A stretch of 64,000 nt of DNA from Acinetobacter sp. Ver3 (GCF_000632455.1 NZ_JFYL01000001.1:1-64000); one strand, 5' to 3'. Counted from the first letter of the stretch, positions 46,154-56,583 are shown. The notes: a model not told the origin generated them from the sequence alone. Program-made: numbers and translations.

Positions 46154-46708
46154 TTAGACCTTCATCAACTCTGCTTCTTTTGCTGCTAAACGCTTTTCAA
46201 CTTCAGCAACAAATTTATCTGTGATTTTTTGGATTTCATCGCCAGCACGACGCTCATCGTCTTCAGAAATTTCTTTTTCTTTCAGCAACGCTTTAATATC
46301 ACCTAATACATCACGGCGAATATTACGAATCGCAACTTTTGCATTTTCAGCCTCGTTACGTGCCACTTTTTGCATATCACGGCGTGTTTCTTCAGTTAAT
46401 GCCGCCATTGGTACACGAATTGAATCAGCAGTAATTGGGTTCAAACCTAAATCTGACTCACGAATTGCTTTATCAATTGCAGCAACCATGGTGCGCTCGA
46501 AAGGTTGAACAAGCAATGTACGCGAATCTTCAACACCAATGTTAGCAACTTGGTTTAATGGCACATCAGAGCCATAGTAAGGAACCATTACGCCGTTAAG
46601 AATTGATGGATGTGCACGACCTGTACGAACTTTAGCAAAACCATGCTCTAATGAGTCCAATGATTTATTCATGCGCTCTTCAGCATCTTTTTTAAGATCG
46701 TTAATCAT
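46154..46708 (-). CDS. frr: Ribosome recycling factor
   Basis: A 184-residue, L-shaped protein with a three-helix bundle ([30 protein letters not shown]) and a beta domain. It splits the post-termination ribosome with EF-G. It follows pyrH by 76 bases and precedes uppS by 8. Confidence 0.97.
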   Translation of the reverse strand: MINDLKKDAEERMNKSLDSLEHGFAKVRTGRAHPSILNGVMVPYYGSDVPLNQVANIGVEDSRTLLVQPFERTMVAAIDKAIRESDLGLNPITADSIRVPMAALTEETRRDMQKVARNEAENAKVAIRNIRRDVLGDIKALLKEKEISEDDERRAGDEIQKITDKFVAEVEKRLAAKEAELMKV

Positions 46709-46784
46709 GTGATCTTCCTTACCTAATTCTCAAAATTTAAATCAAAATAGTGTTTAGTATAAATAGCTTTGAAAGCCACGTACA

Positions 46785-47513
46785 TCAATTAGTAACGTGA
46801 GTACCTTCTTTTTCACCCATAACCACTGACAATAATGCACCTGATTTATTCATATCGAATACTTGAAGTGGAACATTATGGTCACGGCATAAGCAAATCG
46901 CGGTTAAATCCATTACACCAAGTTTCTCATCTAAGACTTGGTCAAATGTTAATGCATCATATTTAACAGCATCTTCGTATTTGCTTGGATCTTTATTGTA
47001 GACACCATCTACCTTCGTCGCTTTAAGAATTAAGTTAGCCTCAATCTCAATACCACGTAAGCAAGCAGCGGTATCTGTCGTAAAGAATGGATTACCAGTA
47101 CCCGCCACAAACACACAAACTTCACCATTATTTAAATGACGAATCGCATCACGGCTAGAATATGATTCTACAACTGTACCGATTGGTAATGCTGACATTA
47201 AACGGGTTTTAATATTACGACGTACCAATGCATCTCGTAGCGCCAAACCGTTCATTACAGTTGCTAGCATACCCATTTGATCACCTGTTACGCGACCAAC
47301 CAAACCATCTTGCTGTAATTGGCTACCACGATAAAGGTTACCACCACCCACAACGATACCAACTTGCACACCTAGACCAACCAAGTGAGCAATAGATAAA
47401 GACATTTGATCAAGCACTTGTGCATCAATACCCATATCTTTATTGCCTGCTAGCGCTTCGCCCGAAAGTTTTAGCAGAATACGACCAAAGCGTGGTTTTT
47501 TAGAATCTAACAT
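46785..47513 (-). CDS. pyrH: UMP kinase
   Basis: A 242-residue hexameric amino-acid-kinase-fold enzyme that phosphorylates UMP to UDP. Motifs are [13 protein letters not shown] (about 10-22), [16 protein letters not shown] and [15 protein letters not shown]. The start is ATG 47513 with GGAG 6 bases ahead; the frame opens at TTG 47525, which lies on the ribosome site. Unlike in E. coli, rpsB and tsf are not upstream; rimO is. Confidence 0.97.
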   Translation of the reverse strand: MLDSKKPRFGRILLKLSGEALAGNKDMGIDAQVLDQMSLSIAHLVGLGVQVGIVVGGGNLYRGSQLQQDGLVGRVTGDQMGMLATVMNGLALRDALVRRNIKTRLMSALPIGTVVESYSSRDAIRHLNNGEVCVFVAGTGNPFFTTDTAACLRGIEIEANLILKATKVDGVYNKDPSKYEDAVKYDALTFDQVLDEKLGVMDLTAICLCRDHNVPLQVFDMNKSGALLSVVMGEKEGTHVTN

Positions 47514-47560
47514 CACAAACTCCAATATCCGAATTCATTTATATGTAATACTTCAAACAA

Positions 47561-48904
47561 TTATGCGGTTTTAATTTCAATCAATTCTGCATAAAGGTCG
47601 TATTCATCCGCATCAGTGATTTTAACAACCAGTAAATCACCTGCTTTAATCTTGCTCTTATCAATATCTTCTACAAAGACATTTCCATCAATTTCTGGAG
47701 CATCTGCATAAGAACGCGCCACTGCAACTGGAAACTCTTCTTCTAGATCATCAACCAGCACGGTCATGGTTTGACCAATACGCTTTTGTAGCTTTGCAGC
47801 AGAAATTTCTTGCTGAACCTGCATAAAGCGTTCGTAGCGTTCCTGTTTAATTTCTTCAGGCACATGATCTGGCAGATCATTTGCAGTTGCACCTTCAACT
47901 GGAGAGTATGTAAAACAACCAACGCGATCGAGCTGAGCTTCTTTCAACCAATCTAGAAGTTGCACGAAATCCTCTTCAGTTTCACCCGGGAAGCCAACAA
48001 CAAATGTTGAACGAATGACTAAATCAGGACACTTTTCACGCCAAACTTTTAAACGCTCTAGCGTGTTTTCACTATGCGCTGGACGCTTCATTAGTTTTAA
48101 AATTTTAGGGCTTGCATGTTGGAATGGAATATCTAAGTAAGGCAAGATCTTACCCTGTGCCATCAAATCGATAACTGCATCAACATGTGGATATGGGTAG
48201 ACATAATGCAGACGTACCCAAATACCCAATTGACCTAATGCTTCACACATATCATAGAACTTAGTTTTTACAGGCTGACCATTCCAAAAATCAAGCTTGT
48301 ATTTCGTGTCTACACCATATGCCGAAGTATCTTGAGAAATAACCAAGACTTCTTTAACACCAGATCGTTTTAAAGCCGCCGCTTCTTCTAATACTGAACC
48401 GACTGGGCGAGATACCAGATCGCCACGCATACTTGGAATAATACAGAAGGTACAACGGTGGTTACAGCCTTCAGATATCTTTAAATATGCATAATGTTTT
48501 GGTGTTAATCGAATACCTTGTTCTGGCACAAGATCAATAAACGGATTATGTTTAGGAGGTTCAGGAACATATTGATGCACAGCTTCCATTACTTCTTGAT
48601 AAGCTGCTGCACCAGTAACTTTAAGTACGTTTGGATGCATTTGACGAATTTTTTCTTCATCTTTACCCAAACAACCTGTTACGATGACGCGACCGTTCGC
48701 ACTCATCGCCTCACCAATCGCGTCTAATGACTCTTGTACTGCAGATTCAATAAAACCACAGGTATTAACAACAACTAAATCAGCACCGTCATAATCCGAC
48801 GCTACATCATAACCTTCAGTTTTTAACTGAGTAAGAATTCGCTCGGAATCTACCAATGCCTTAGGACAACCTAAAGAAACAAAACCGACTTTGGGGGATT
48901 TCAT
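47561..48904 (-). CDS. rimO: Ribosomal protein S12 methylthiotransferase RimO
   Basis: A 447-residue radical-SAM enzyme that methylthiolates an Asp of ribosomal protein S12. It has the N-terminal UPF0004 domain with three Cys ([21 protein letters not shown]), the radical-SAM CNHRCTFC motif (about 147-154) and a C-terminal TRAM domain. Start ATG 48904 has GGAG 9 bases ahead; the frame begins at GTG 48919. It is the first gene of a run continuing with pyrH. Confidence 0.95.
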   Translation of the reverse strand: MKSPKVGFVSLGCPKALVDSERILTQLKTEGYDVASDYDGADLVVVNTCGFIESAVQESLDAIGEAMSANGRVIVTGCLGKDEEKIRQMHPNVLKVTGAAAYQEVMEAVHQYVPEPPKHNPFIDLVPEQGIRLTPKHYAYLKISEGCNHRCTFCIIPSMRGDLVSRPVGSVLEEAAALKRSGVKEVLVISQDTSAYGVDTKYKLDFWNGQPVKTKFYDMCEALGQLGIWVRLHYVYPYPHVDAVIDLMAQGKILPYLDIPFQHASPKILKLMKRPAHSENTLERLKVWREKCPDLVIRSTFVVGFPGETEEDFVQLLDWLKEAQLDRVGCFTYSPVEGATANDLPDHVPEEIKQERYERFMQVQQEISAAKLQKRIGQTMTVLVDDLEEEFPVAVARSYADAPEIDGNVFVEDIDKSKIKAGDLLVVKITDADEYDLYAELIEIKTA

Positions 48905-49027
48905 GAATCTGCGCTCCACTAGAATCCGCGTATTGTATGTCTTTTCAATTCATAAAAACAGTTGAAAACCCCACTCTTTGCATAACGCACCAAAATATTC
49001 CCATAAATTTTAAAAAATATTGCAATC

Positions 49028-49042
49028 GCACCAATATGATGC
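49028..49042 (+). promoter_or_regulatory. NtrC-like binding site upstream of glnL
   Basis: GCAC-N5-TGATGC differs by one base from the GCAC-N5-TGGTGC consensus for NtrC. It lies about 110 bases upstream of the sigma54 -24 element, a normal distance for an enhancer site. A half-site GCACC occurs also near 48988. Confidence 0.55.
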
Positions 49043-49149
49043 ATTATTAAATAAACCCAACTTTGCTTGAATATTTTGCAATCGCTTCGCGCTTTTTTTC
49101 TTAATAAATGAGTTCATTTTAGTTGTTTTTAACGATTTCAAACAAAGTT

Positions 49150-49166
49150 GGCTCATATTTTGCTTT
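49150..49166 (+). promoter_or_regulatory. Sigma54 promoter of glnL-glnG
   Basis: TTGGC-N9-TTGCT type: GG at 49152-49153, 10 bases, GC at 49164-49165, the -24/-12 spacing needed by sigma54. The flanking bases (TTGGCTC, TTTGCT) are close to consensus. Transcription would begin near 49177. The rest of the 361-base gap 48905-49265 holds only the rimO promoter region and the NtrC-like site. Confidence 0.65.
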
Positions 49167-49265
49167 ATTTGAGGACGTTAAAATTAAATAACTCCCTCTT
49201 TGTGAGCAGTGATGGAAAAACTCATAGATGCAATTGCTCTATTTTAAGACAGGATTTTGAGGTTA

Positions 49266-50375
49266 ATGAATCAACAACCAACGATTGATTACCGTTTACT
49301 CGTAGACAACTTGAGCACTGCGATACTTTTAGTCGATAGTGAATTAAATATTTTTTATTTAAATTCCTCATGTGAAGCACTCTTTGATATCAGCTTATTA
49401 AGAGCATCAGGTCAATCTGTGCTCAGTATTTTACAATCTCCAGGTGATTCATTTAACACAGAAGAAGCACTCACGAATACATTACTCACGGGGCAAGCTT
49501 ATACCCGCCGTGAAGCGACTATTATTGTGAACTTTAAAGATGTACATGTTGACTATTCTGTTGCCCAACTTAACACTGGCAAAAGTTATCACCCCCTCCT
49601 TCTGATTGAACTCAATCCAATTGATCGAATGTTGAAAATTTCTAAAGAAGAAAATTTTATTCAACAACATCAGGTCGCACGCCAATTAATCAGAGGTGTC
49701 GCGCATGAGATTAAGAATCCATTAGGGGGCATACGTGGCGCAACTCAATTATTGGCACGTAGTTTAAATGATCCTGAATATAAAGAATTTACGGACATTA
49801 TTATTAGTGAAGTAGATCGCCTGAGAAATCTTGCTGACACAATGCTCGGTTCTCGGCAGTTACCAAGCTATGAACCTGTAAATGTTCACGAGCCTTTGGA
49901 GCGTGTGCGTTCGTTAATTGTAAATCAAACGAAAAAGAAAATTAAAATTACTCGTGATTATGATCTTTCATTACCTGATGTTGAAGCAGATCGGGATCAA
50001 CTTATTCAAGTGATGTTGAATATCAGTGTAAATGCTGTTCAGGCCATGACTGAAAACAAAGAGTTTTTTCAAGACACTCAACCTGAATTAACCTTGCGTA
50101 CACGTATTCATCGCCTTGTCACGATTAACGGAACTTTACACCGCTCAACTGTTCGAATTGATATTGAAGATAACGGCCCTGGCGTTCCAGAAGAAATTTT
50201 GGAGTCCGTATTTTATCCATTAGTCACAGGACGCGCTAAAGGAACAGGCTTAGGTCTGAGCATCGCACAAAATATTATGCATCAACACAATGGAATGATT
50301 GAATGCCAATCCGTTCCGGGCAAAACCGTATTTAGTCTTTATATACCTTGGGAGTTAAACCATGTCGCGAAATAA
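49266..50375 (+). CDS. glnL: Nitrogen regulation sensor kinase NtrB
   Basis: About 369 residues: a PAS domain (about 8-115), the phospho-acceptor H147 in GVAHEIKNPLGG and an ATPase domain (NISVNAVQAM, DIEDNGPGVP, GTGLGLSI). Cytoplasmic, no membrane span. It phosphorylates NtrC when nitrogen is low, under control of PII protein. Start ATG 49266; the frame opens at TTG 49257. It overlaps glnG by 14 bases. glnA, its usual upstream neighbour, is not here. Confidence 0.95.
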   Translation: MNQQPTIDYRLLVDNLSTAILLVDSELNIFYLNSSCEALFDISLLRASGQSVLSILQSPGDSFNTEEALTNTLLTGQAYTRREATIIVNFKDVHVDYSVAQLNTGKSYHPLLLIELNPIDRMLKISKEENFIQQHQVARQLIRGVAHEIKNPLGGIRGATQLLARSLNDPEYKEFTDIIISEVDRLRNLADTMLGSRQLPSYEPVNVHEPLERVRSLIVNQTKKKIKITRDYDLSLPDVEADRDQLIQVMLNISVNAVQAMTENKEFFQDTQPELTLRTRIHRLVTINGTLHRSTVRIDIEDNGPGVPEEILESVFYPLVTGRAKGTGLGLSIAQNIMHQHNGMIECQSVPGKTVFSLYIPWELNHVAK

Positions 50376-51852
50376 AATTTGGGTAATAGATGACGATCGC
50401 GCCATGCGTTGGGTTCTAGAAAAAACATTTAAAGAAGAAGGTTTAGATGTTACCAGTTTCGAAGAAGCTCAATCTGCACTGGATCAGTTACTTGATGATA
50501 CACCTGATGTAATTTTGACAGATATACGGATGCCAGGAATTGATGGTCTTACCTTTCTCGCTAAAGTCAAAGGTCATTATCCTGATCTACCTGTGATCAT
50601 CATGACGGCACATTCGGATCTAGAGTCAGCAGTATCAAGCTATCAAACGGGTGCTTTTGAATATTTACCAAAACCATTTGATATTGATGAGGCTTTAGCA
50701 CTTGTCAATCGTGCCATCATGCACATTAATAAGCTCCAACAACAAGAATCTGCGAAATCAACCGTACAGCCAATTCAATCAACTGAGATCATTGGAGAAT
50801 CTCCTGCAATGCAGGAAGTCTTCCGAGCAATTGGACGTTTGTCGCAATCACACATTACGGTATTAATTAACGGTGAGTCAGGTACAGGTAAAGAGTTAGT
50901 CGCTCATGCATTGCATCGTCATTCACCTCGTAGCAGCAAGCCATTTATTGCGCTTAATATGGCTGCCATTCCGAAAGATTTGATTGAAACTGAATTATTT
51001 GGTCATGAAAAAGGTGCATTCACTGGCGCTAATACTCAGCGACAAGGTCGTTTTGAGCAAGCCAATGGCGGTACATTATTCCTTGATGAAATTGGGGACA
51101 TGCCATTCGAAACCCAAACGCGCTTATTGCGTGTTTTAGCTGATGGCGAGTTTTATCGCGTCGGTGGACACATTCCAGTGCGTGTTGATGTCCGCATTGT
51201 CGCTGCGACTCACCAAGATCTAGAAAAATTAGTACATGATGGACGCTTCCGTGAGGATCTTTATCATCGTCTGAATGTAATTCGTATTCATATTCCTAAA
51301 CTTGCTCACCGCTCGGAAGACATTCCGATGCTCGCACAACACTTTCTCGCACGAGCAGGTAAAGAACTTGGTGTAAGTCCAAAGATTTTACGTACAGAAA
51401 CTATTGAATACATGAAACAGTTGCCTTGGCAAGGTAATGTACGTCAACTTGAAAACACATGTCGCTGGCTGACAGTGATGATTACTGGACGAGAGGTTTA
51501 CCCAGAAGATCTTCCTTCTGAGTTAAAACAACTGCCAATCCAAAAATCTGATGATCCAAATCATCCACACAATCAAGCAGATCGTATCGCTATTCAGCAT
51601 TGGGATGAGTTGCTTAGTCAGTGGGCTGTACAAAAACTCAAAAATGGTGAAATGAAATTATTGGATATCGCCACGCCTATGTTTGAACGCACCTTAATTA
51701 ATGCGGCACTACAACAAACTCGAGGAAGAAAACGCCATGCTGCTGAGCTTTTAGGTTGGGGTCGCAATACCTTGACTCGTAAGCTAAAAGAATTAGGAAT
51801 GGATACTGCTGAAGATGATGAAGATGAAGTCGTAAGCACTACAGCCGAGTAA
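50362..51852 (+). CDS. glnG: Nitrogen regulation response regulator NtrC
   Basis: A 496-residue sigma54 activator: receiver domain with D54 (ILTDIRMPG), AAA+ domain with Walker A GESGTGKE, GAFTGA loop and DEIGDMP, and a C-terminal Fis-type HTH (RKRHAAELLGWGRNTLTRKLKELG). When phosphorylated it activates sigma54 promoters of nitrogen-uptake genes, probably including its own, given the site upstream. Translational coupling with glnL by overlap. A linker and tail are rich in Asp and Glu. Confidence 0.96.
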   Translation: MSRNKIWVIDDDRAMRWVLEKTFKEEGLDVTSFEEAQSALDQLLDDTPDVILTDIRMPGIDGLTFLAKVKGHYPDLPVIIMTAHSDLESAVSSYQTGAFEYLPKPFDIDEALALVNRAIMHINKLQQQESAKSTVQPIQSTEIIGESPAMQEVFRAIGRLSQSHITVLINGESGTGKELVAHALHRHSPRSSKPFIALNMAAIPKDLIETELFGHEKGAFTGANTQRQGRFEQANGGTLFLDEIGDMPFETQTRLLRVLADGEFYRVGGHIPVRVDVRIVAATHQDLEKLVHDGRFREDLYHRLNVIRIHIPKLAHRSEDIPMLAQHFLARAGKELGVSPKILRTETIEYMKQLPWQGNVRQLENTCRWLTVMITGREVYPEDLPSELKQLPIQKSDDPNHPHNQADRIAIQHWDELLSQWAVQKLKNGEMKLLDIATPMFERTLINAALQQTRGRKRHAAELLGWGRNTLTRKLKELGMDTAEDDEDEVVSTTAE

Positions 51853-51864
51853 ACTTCTAGATTT

Positions 51865-51895
51865 AGGTTAATCAACACAATTGATTAACCTATTC
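51865..51895 (+). terminator. Hairpin after glnG
   Basis: Perfect 11-bp arms AGGTTAATCAA and TTGATTAACCT around CACAA, followed by ATTCTTC. Modest T run. Confidence 0.65.
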
Positions 51896-51956
51896 TTCAT
51901 CATAATTCTAAAATTTTAAATCATGCTCAATATAAGATACAAAAAGATGAGTCCAA

Positions 51957-52610
51957 ATGAATAATAATCACTTAAAGCATAAAATTTATCTAGGTATCAT
52001 CTTCTGCCTTATTTCTTCACCCTCCTTTGCCACAGTCGGCGGTCCCGAGACAATAGAAGTACTAGGTTCAGATATTAAAGATCAGAAAATATATTATTTA
52101 CGCCATTACCATGATGAATCTGGTCGACCACCAACACTTTATTATTATTTGCTCAACAGCAGAAACCCACATAAAGCGATTGAGGTTCAATCCATTTATA
52201 CCCCATTAAATAGCCGAAATCACATTACTGAAATTCAGCATGCGCTACGCAAAATTCAAAGTATTCAAGCTCGCCTTGTCAAACCAACACCATTAAGCCC
52301 CAAGACTGCTAAACTAAAATTCAATAGACAAAGAGAACAGACTGGAAATTTTTGGTTAAACGTGCCAGAAATTAAAGTAAGTAAATTCCAATCTCAGGTA
52401 CAACTCAGCCAAAGCTCTGATCCTTCAATGTATAAAAGTCAACAATTCGAGAATATTCGATATCATCGTAATTTACCTCAGATCAAAAAACTTTACGCAT
52501 TTCCTTACACTTTCCCCGATTATCGCGTTGCAGTCATTAGTTACATGAGTATTCCCACTGAAACAGGCTACGAAAAACAAGATGCCATTTTACTCAGCTC
52601 AACAAAATAA
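51957..52610 (+). CDS. Hypothetical exported protein, 217 residues
   Basis: An N-terminal signal peptide (KHKIYLGIIFCLISSPSFA, cleaved before TVGG) is followed by a soluble, Tyr- and basic-residue-rich periplasmic domain (YYLRHYHDESGR, YYYLLNSRN, RNHITEIQHAL). No Cys in the mature part, no membrane span. I recognise no family. Transcribed alone, between glnG and a terminator shared with prpC. Confidence 0.65.
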   Translation: MNNNHLKHKIYLGIIFCLISSPSFATVGGPETIEVLGSDIKDQKIYYLRHYHDESGRPPTLYYYLLNSRNPHKAIEVQSIYTPLNSRNHITEIQHALRKIQSIQARLVKPTPLSPKTAKLKFNRQREQTGNFWLNVPEIKVSKFQSQVQLSQSSDPSMYKSQQFENIRYHRNLPQIKKLYAFPYTFPDYRVAVISYMSIPTETGYEKQDAILLSSTK

Positions 52611-52634
52611 AAAGCTCCCGAAGGAGCTTTTTAT
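52608..52634. terminator. Bidirectional terminator between the exported protein and prpC
   Basis: Arms AAAAAGCTCC and GGAGCTTTTT around CGAA. Confidence 0.92.
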
Positions 52635-52642
52635 TATGCTTT

Positions 52643-53773
52643 TTAAGCACGCTGTTCAATTGGTACAACTTTGCGTAATTCAGGTCCTGTGTAATCTGCA
52701 CTTGGTCGAATAATACGGTTGTCCGCACGCTGCTCCATCACATGTGCCGCCCATCCTGTTACACGAGACATCACAAAAATTGGCGTGAATAGCTTCGTTG
52801 GTATACCCATAAAGTGATAAGCAGAAGCATGGAAGAAATCAGCATTACAGAATAATTTTTTCTCTCGCCACATGACTTCTTCACAACGTACTGATACTGG
52901 ATATAAAACTGTATCTCCTACATCTTTGGCCAAGCGTTCAGACCATACCTTAATAATCCCATTACGTGGATCATTGTCTTTGTAAATTGCATGACCGAAG
53001 CCCATGATTTTTTCTTTGCGTTCAAGCATACCCAGCATTTCACGCTCAGCTTCTTCAGGAGAGCTCCACTGCTCAATCATATCCATTGCCGCTTCATTTG
53101 CACCACCATGCAGTGGACCACGCAATGAGCCAATCGCACCTGTAATGCACGAATGTAAATCTGATAACGTCGAAGCACACACGCGCGCCGTAAACGTAGA
53201 AGCGTTAAATTCATGCTCCGCATAGAGAATCAATGAAACATTCATGACTTGTTCATGCAATTCATTAGGTTTTTCGCCACGCAATAAATGCAAGAATTGA
53301 GCACCAATTGAATCGTCATCAGTACTTTCTTCGATACGAACACCATCATGGCTATATCGATACCAATAACAAATAATGGCTGGCAATGTTGCCAAAATAC
53401 GATCAGCTACATCTTGCTGCTCACCAAAGGACTGTTCTGTTTCTAAGTTACCCAACATAGAAACACCAGTACGCATAACATCCATAGGATGTGAGTCTGC
53501 TGGGATACGCTCAAGCACTTCTTTTAGTGCTTGTGGTAATGCTCTCAGTGATTTTAGTTTTGCTTTATAGTCCGCAAGTTGTTGCGCCGTAGGTAGTTCA
53601 CCAAAGAAAATTAAATATGCAACTTCTTCAAATTGGCAGTTTTCCGCCAAATCCTGAACATCATAACCACGATATGTTAAGCCTGCACCACTTTTCCCAA
53701 CGGTTGAAAGTGCTGTTTTACCTGCGACTTGTCCACGCAATCCTGCGCCAGTCAATACTTTTCCTTCAGCCAT
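52643..53773 (-). CDS. prpC: 2-methylcitrate synthase
   Basis: A 376-residue citrate-synthase-family enzyme, condensing propionyl-CoA with oxaloacetate. The active-site blocks are GPLHGGANEAAM (catalytic His, about 194-205), GFGHAIYKDNDPR (about 236-248) and the Asp in CNADFFHAS. The prpB neighbour, 4 bases upstream, separates it from citrate synthase. AGGAG precedes the start. A terminator follows with no acnD, prpD or prpF. Confidence 0.93.
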   Translation of the reverse strand: MAEGKVLTGAGLRGQVAGKTALSTVGKSGAGLTYRGYDVQDLAENCQFEEVAYLIFFGELPTAQQLADYKAKLKSLRALPQALKEVLERIPADSHPMDVMRTGVSMLGNLETEQSFGEQQDVADRILATLPAIICYWYRYSHDGVRIEESTDDDSIGAQFLHLLRGEKPNELHEQVMNVSLILYAEHEFNASTFTARVCASTLSDLHSCITGAIGSLRGPLHGGANEAAMDMIEQWSSPEEAEREMLGMLERKEKIMGFGHAIYKDNDPRNGIIKVWSERLAKDVGDTVLYPVSVRCEEVMWREKKLFCNADFFHASAYHFMGIPTKLFTPIFVMSRVTGWAAHVMEQRADNRIIRPSADYTGPELRKVVPIEQRA

Positions 53774-53777
53774 TTTT

Positions 53778-54662
53778 TTATTTCTCCTGAGTGAATAGCT
53801 TATCTAGTGTGTTTTCGAAAGTATGATAATCAAGGAACTCGTATAATTCTTTTCGTTGTTGCATTTTATCAATAACATTCACTTGCGTGCCATCTTTACG
53901 AATTGAATGCATTACTTCTAATGCTGCTTTCTGCATCGCACGTGTCGCAGACAATGGGTATAACACCATTGAAATCCCCTGTTCTGCTAGCTCTTCGGTT
54001 GTATAATAAGGGGTATCACCAAATTCAGTGATATTCGCTAGCACAGGCACACCTACAGCATCACAGACTGTTTTATACATCGTTATATCAGTCATCGCTT
54101 CCGCAAAAATAGCATCAGCTCCAGCTTCAACACATGCACATGCACGATCAATGACGGCTTGAAGCCCTTCTTTTTGCAGCGCATCCGTACGTGCCATGAC
54201 CACAAAATTAGAATCAGTTTTTGCATCAACAGCAGCCTTAATACGGTCTACCATTTCTTGTTGTGACACAATTTCTTTATTCGGACGATGTCCGCAGCGT
54301 TTTTGCGCAACTTGGTCTTCAATATGAACAGCAGCAGCTCCAGCTGCGATCATTTGCTTGATACTTCGTGCAATATTAAACGCACCACCCCAACCTGTAT
54401 CAATATCCACAAGTAAAGGTGTATCTACACGTTCAGTGATACGACGAACATCTTCAAGCACATTATCTAAACTCGTCATTCCCAAATCAGGAAGACCATA
54501 GGAATAGTTTGCAACACCTGCGCCCGATAGATAAATTGCTTTATAGCCAACTTGTTTTGCCATCATTGCTGCATATGCATTTACAGTTCCGATGATTTGT
54601 AATGGCTTTTCCACTTCTAATGCTTGTCTAAATCTTAAGCCTGCAGACGATTGTTCTGTCAT
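53778..54662 (-). CDS. prpB: 2-methylisocitrate lyase
   Basis: About 294 residues: a TIM-barrel lyase that splits 2-methylisocitrate to pyruvate and succinate. The catalytic motif KRCGHRPNK, with the active Cys, is at about 119-127; [17 protein letters not shown] lies before it. I start it at ATG 54662, giving [18 protein letters not shown] 54674 would add four codons over the AAGGA ribosome site, though the gap from that site to the ATG is short. Operon with prpC; divergent from a TetR gene. Confidence 0.93.
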   Translation of the reverse strand: MTEQSSAGLRFRQALEVEKPLQIIGTVNAYAAMMAKQVGYKAIYLSGAGVANYSYGLPDLGMTSLDNVLEDVRRITERVDTPLLVDIDTGWGGAFNIARSIKQMIAAGAAAVHIEDQVAQKRCGHRPNKEIVSQQEMVDRIKAAVDAKTDSNFVVMARTDALQKEGLQAVIDRACACVEAGADAIFAEAMTDITMYKTVCDAVGVPVLANITEFGDTPYYTTEELAEQGISMVLYPLSATRAMQKAALEVMHSIRKDGTQVNVIDKMQQRKELYEFLDYHTFENTLDKLFTQEK

Positions 54663-54725
54663 ATTCCTTTCCACAGTGTTTACTATAATTATCGAGTTTT
54701 TAGTATATCTATAAATTTAGTTTGA

Positions 54726-54769
54726 TATATGACCGTTTAGTATTTTTGCTCTAAAACTTTAGTCATATA
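54726..54769. promoter_or_regulatory. Inverted repeat in the prpB/TetR divergent gap
   Basis: TATATGAC (54726-54733) and GTCATATA (54762-54769) are 8-bp inverted arms with centres 36 bases apart. The 218-base gap also holds TATACT at 54841-54846, a likely -10 for the TetR gene. Possible operator for the regulator or for prpB; not strongly supported. Confidence 0.35.
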
Positions 54770-54880
54770 AAAGTGAATTGTCATTCATTTTTTGATTTTG
54801 TTATTATTTAGAGTGACAGGCGTTAAGTGCTTTAATTTGTTATACTCCATCTTCAAATTCATTTTCACTATTGTTACTGC

Positions 54881-55534
54881 ATGCAACATCCATTTCCACA
54901 TATTGAAACTTCTGGTTGTGATATGCCCCATACTCGCCGTGGTCAAGAACGACGTTTAGCATTATTGCTAAGCGCCAATACGCTATTCTTGGAACGTGGC
55001 TACGATGCTGTGTCTTTGGATGATATTGTTCAACATGCTGGAGGCTCCAAAGCATCTATCTATAAATATTTTGGCGGTAAAGAAGGGCTTTTTACTGCAA
55101 TATGTGATTATCGTCGTGAACTCTTTTTTAAAGATATCTGTGTTGCATATGATCCAGAACATGGCGATTTTAGATCTTATCTGATACATACATTACTTAA
55201 CTTTCATCGCCACATTAAAAAAGAAGATCACACTGCCTTTATGCGTCTCGTGATTGAGCAATCCCTAAAAAATCCAGAACTTGCTCTTTATTTGCACGAA
55301 AAAGGCCCTAAACATATCCAGTTAGCGATCGCAAATGCATTAGAAAATGCGCATAAACTTGGCGTGTTAAAATGTGAAAATCCTTTATTTTCTGCTCAAT
55401 TATATTTTGGAATCTTAAGAAATTTAGAATGGAAAATTTTAATGGGGATACCAGTACTTGAAACCGATCAAGAAACCATCGAATACATCAGCTATTCTGT
55501 CGATCGCTTCCTAGATGGGCACCAAAAAGTCTAG
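54881..55534 (+). CDS. TetR-family transcriptional regulator
   Basis: A 217-residue regulator with an N-terminal HTH (RRLALLLSANTLFLERGYDAVSLDDIV, QHAGGSKASIYKYFGGKEGLF; about 24-72) and a C-terminal ligand-binding domain. Typical TetR size. The start may be ATG 54881 or ATG 54923; neither has a clear ribosome site, the second gives the shorter, more typical N-terminus. Divergent from prpBC, it may control that operon, but Acinetobacter and other prp clusters more often use GntR- or Fis-type regulators. Confidence 0.88.
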   Translation: MQHPFPHIETSGCDMPHTRRGQERRLALLLSANTLFLERGYDAVSLDDIVQHAGGSKASIYKYFGGKEGLFTAICDYRRELFFKDICVAYDPEHGDFRSYLIHTLLNFHRHIKKEDHTAFMRLVIEQSLKNPELALYLHEKGPKHIQLAIANALENAHKLGVLKCENPLFSAQLYFGILRNLEWKILMGIPVLETDQETIEYISYSVDRFLDGHQKV

Positions 55535-55651
55535 TTTTTTTGCAATTCTCTTTACATATAGTATATTAGTCGATTCTCGTTTTTTTCATCAACCAACAAT
55601 TATTGGTCGTCTCACTCACTATTTTGACGAAACAATGATTGTGGAGTAACC

Positions 55652-56572
55652 ATGGCTCTACGACATTTTCTTACTTTACGTGACCTTTCAACTGCAGAAT
55701 TAAATCGCATTATTGATCGTGCTATAGAATTAAAACGCATGCAGCATAATCATGAAGTCTACCAACCCTTTGTTGGTAAAGTAATGGGAATGATTTTTGA
55801 AAAATCGAGCACACGTACCCGTGTTTCTTTTGAAGCTGGTATGACCCAATTTGGTGGTAGTGCAATTTTCCTTTCGTCCCGGGATACACAATTAGGTCGC
55901 GGCGAACCGATTGAAGATTCAGCTCGCGTTATTTCAAGTATGCTTGATATTGTAATGATTCGTACTTTTGGCCACGATATTGTCACTCGTTTTGCAGAAT
56001 ATTCTAAAGTCCCAGTTATTAATGCACTGACCGATGATCACCACCCTTGCCAATTGCTTGCTGATGTTCAAACATTCGTAGAACACCGTGGCTCAATCCA
56101 AGGCAAAACCGTTGCGTGGATTGGTGATGGTAATAATATGTGTAACTCATATATCGAAGCTGCACATATGTGGGGCTTTAAACTCAAGATTGCATCACCA
56201 AAAGGTTATAAACCAAAACCTGAATTTCTCTCTGAATTCGCGCACTGCGCCGAAGTTGTAGACTCTGCTGAAGATGCTGCAGTGAATGCTGACCTTATCG
56301 TTACTGATGTTTGGGCCAGCATGGGACAAGAAGAAGAGCAAAAAATTCGAGAAAAAGCTTTTGCTGATTTTCAAGTCAATGAACGTCTAATGGATCTTGC
56401 TCATCCAGACTGTTTATTTATGCACTGTTTGCCAGCCCATCGCGGTGAAGAAATTTCAGAAAATATGCTCGATCATAAAAATGCTGTGGTATGGGATGAA
56501 GCTGAAAACCGCCTTCACGCTCAAAAAGCACTTGTTGAGTTCCTCATCAATGAAAGCTTAAAAAAAGATTAA
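55652..56572 (+). CDS. argF: Ornithine carbamoyltransferase
   Basis: A 306-residue enzyme of arginine synthesis: ornithine plus carbamoyl phosphate gives citrulline. The carbamoyl-phosphate motif FEKSSTRTR (about 49-57), [11 protein letters not shown] (ornithine site) and [12 protein letters not shown] are intact. Length and sequence fit the anabolic enzyme. GGAG precedes the start. Monocistronic with terminator. Confidence 0.97.
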   Translation: MALRHFLTLRDLSTAELNRIIDRAIELKRMQHNHEVYQPFVGKVMGMIFEKSSTRTRVSFEAGMTQFGGSAIFLSSRDTQLGRGEPIEDSARVISSMLDIVMIRTFGHDIVTRFAEYSKVPVINALTDDHHPCQLLADVQTFVEHRGSIQGKTVAWIGDGNNMCNSYIEAAHMWGFKLKIASPKGYKPKPEFLSEFAHCAEVVDSAEDAAVNADLIVTDVWASMGQEEEQKIREKAFADFQVNERLMDLAHPDCLFMHCLPAHRGEEISENMLDHKNAVVWDEAENRLHAQKALVEFLINESLKKD

Positions 56573-56583
56573 TTTCATCCACT

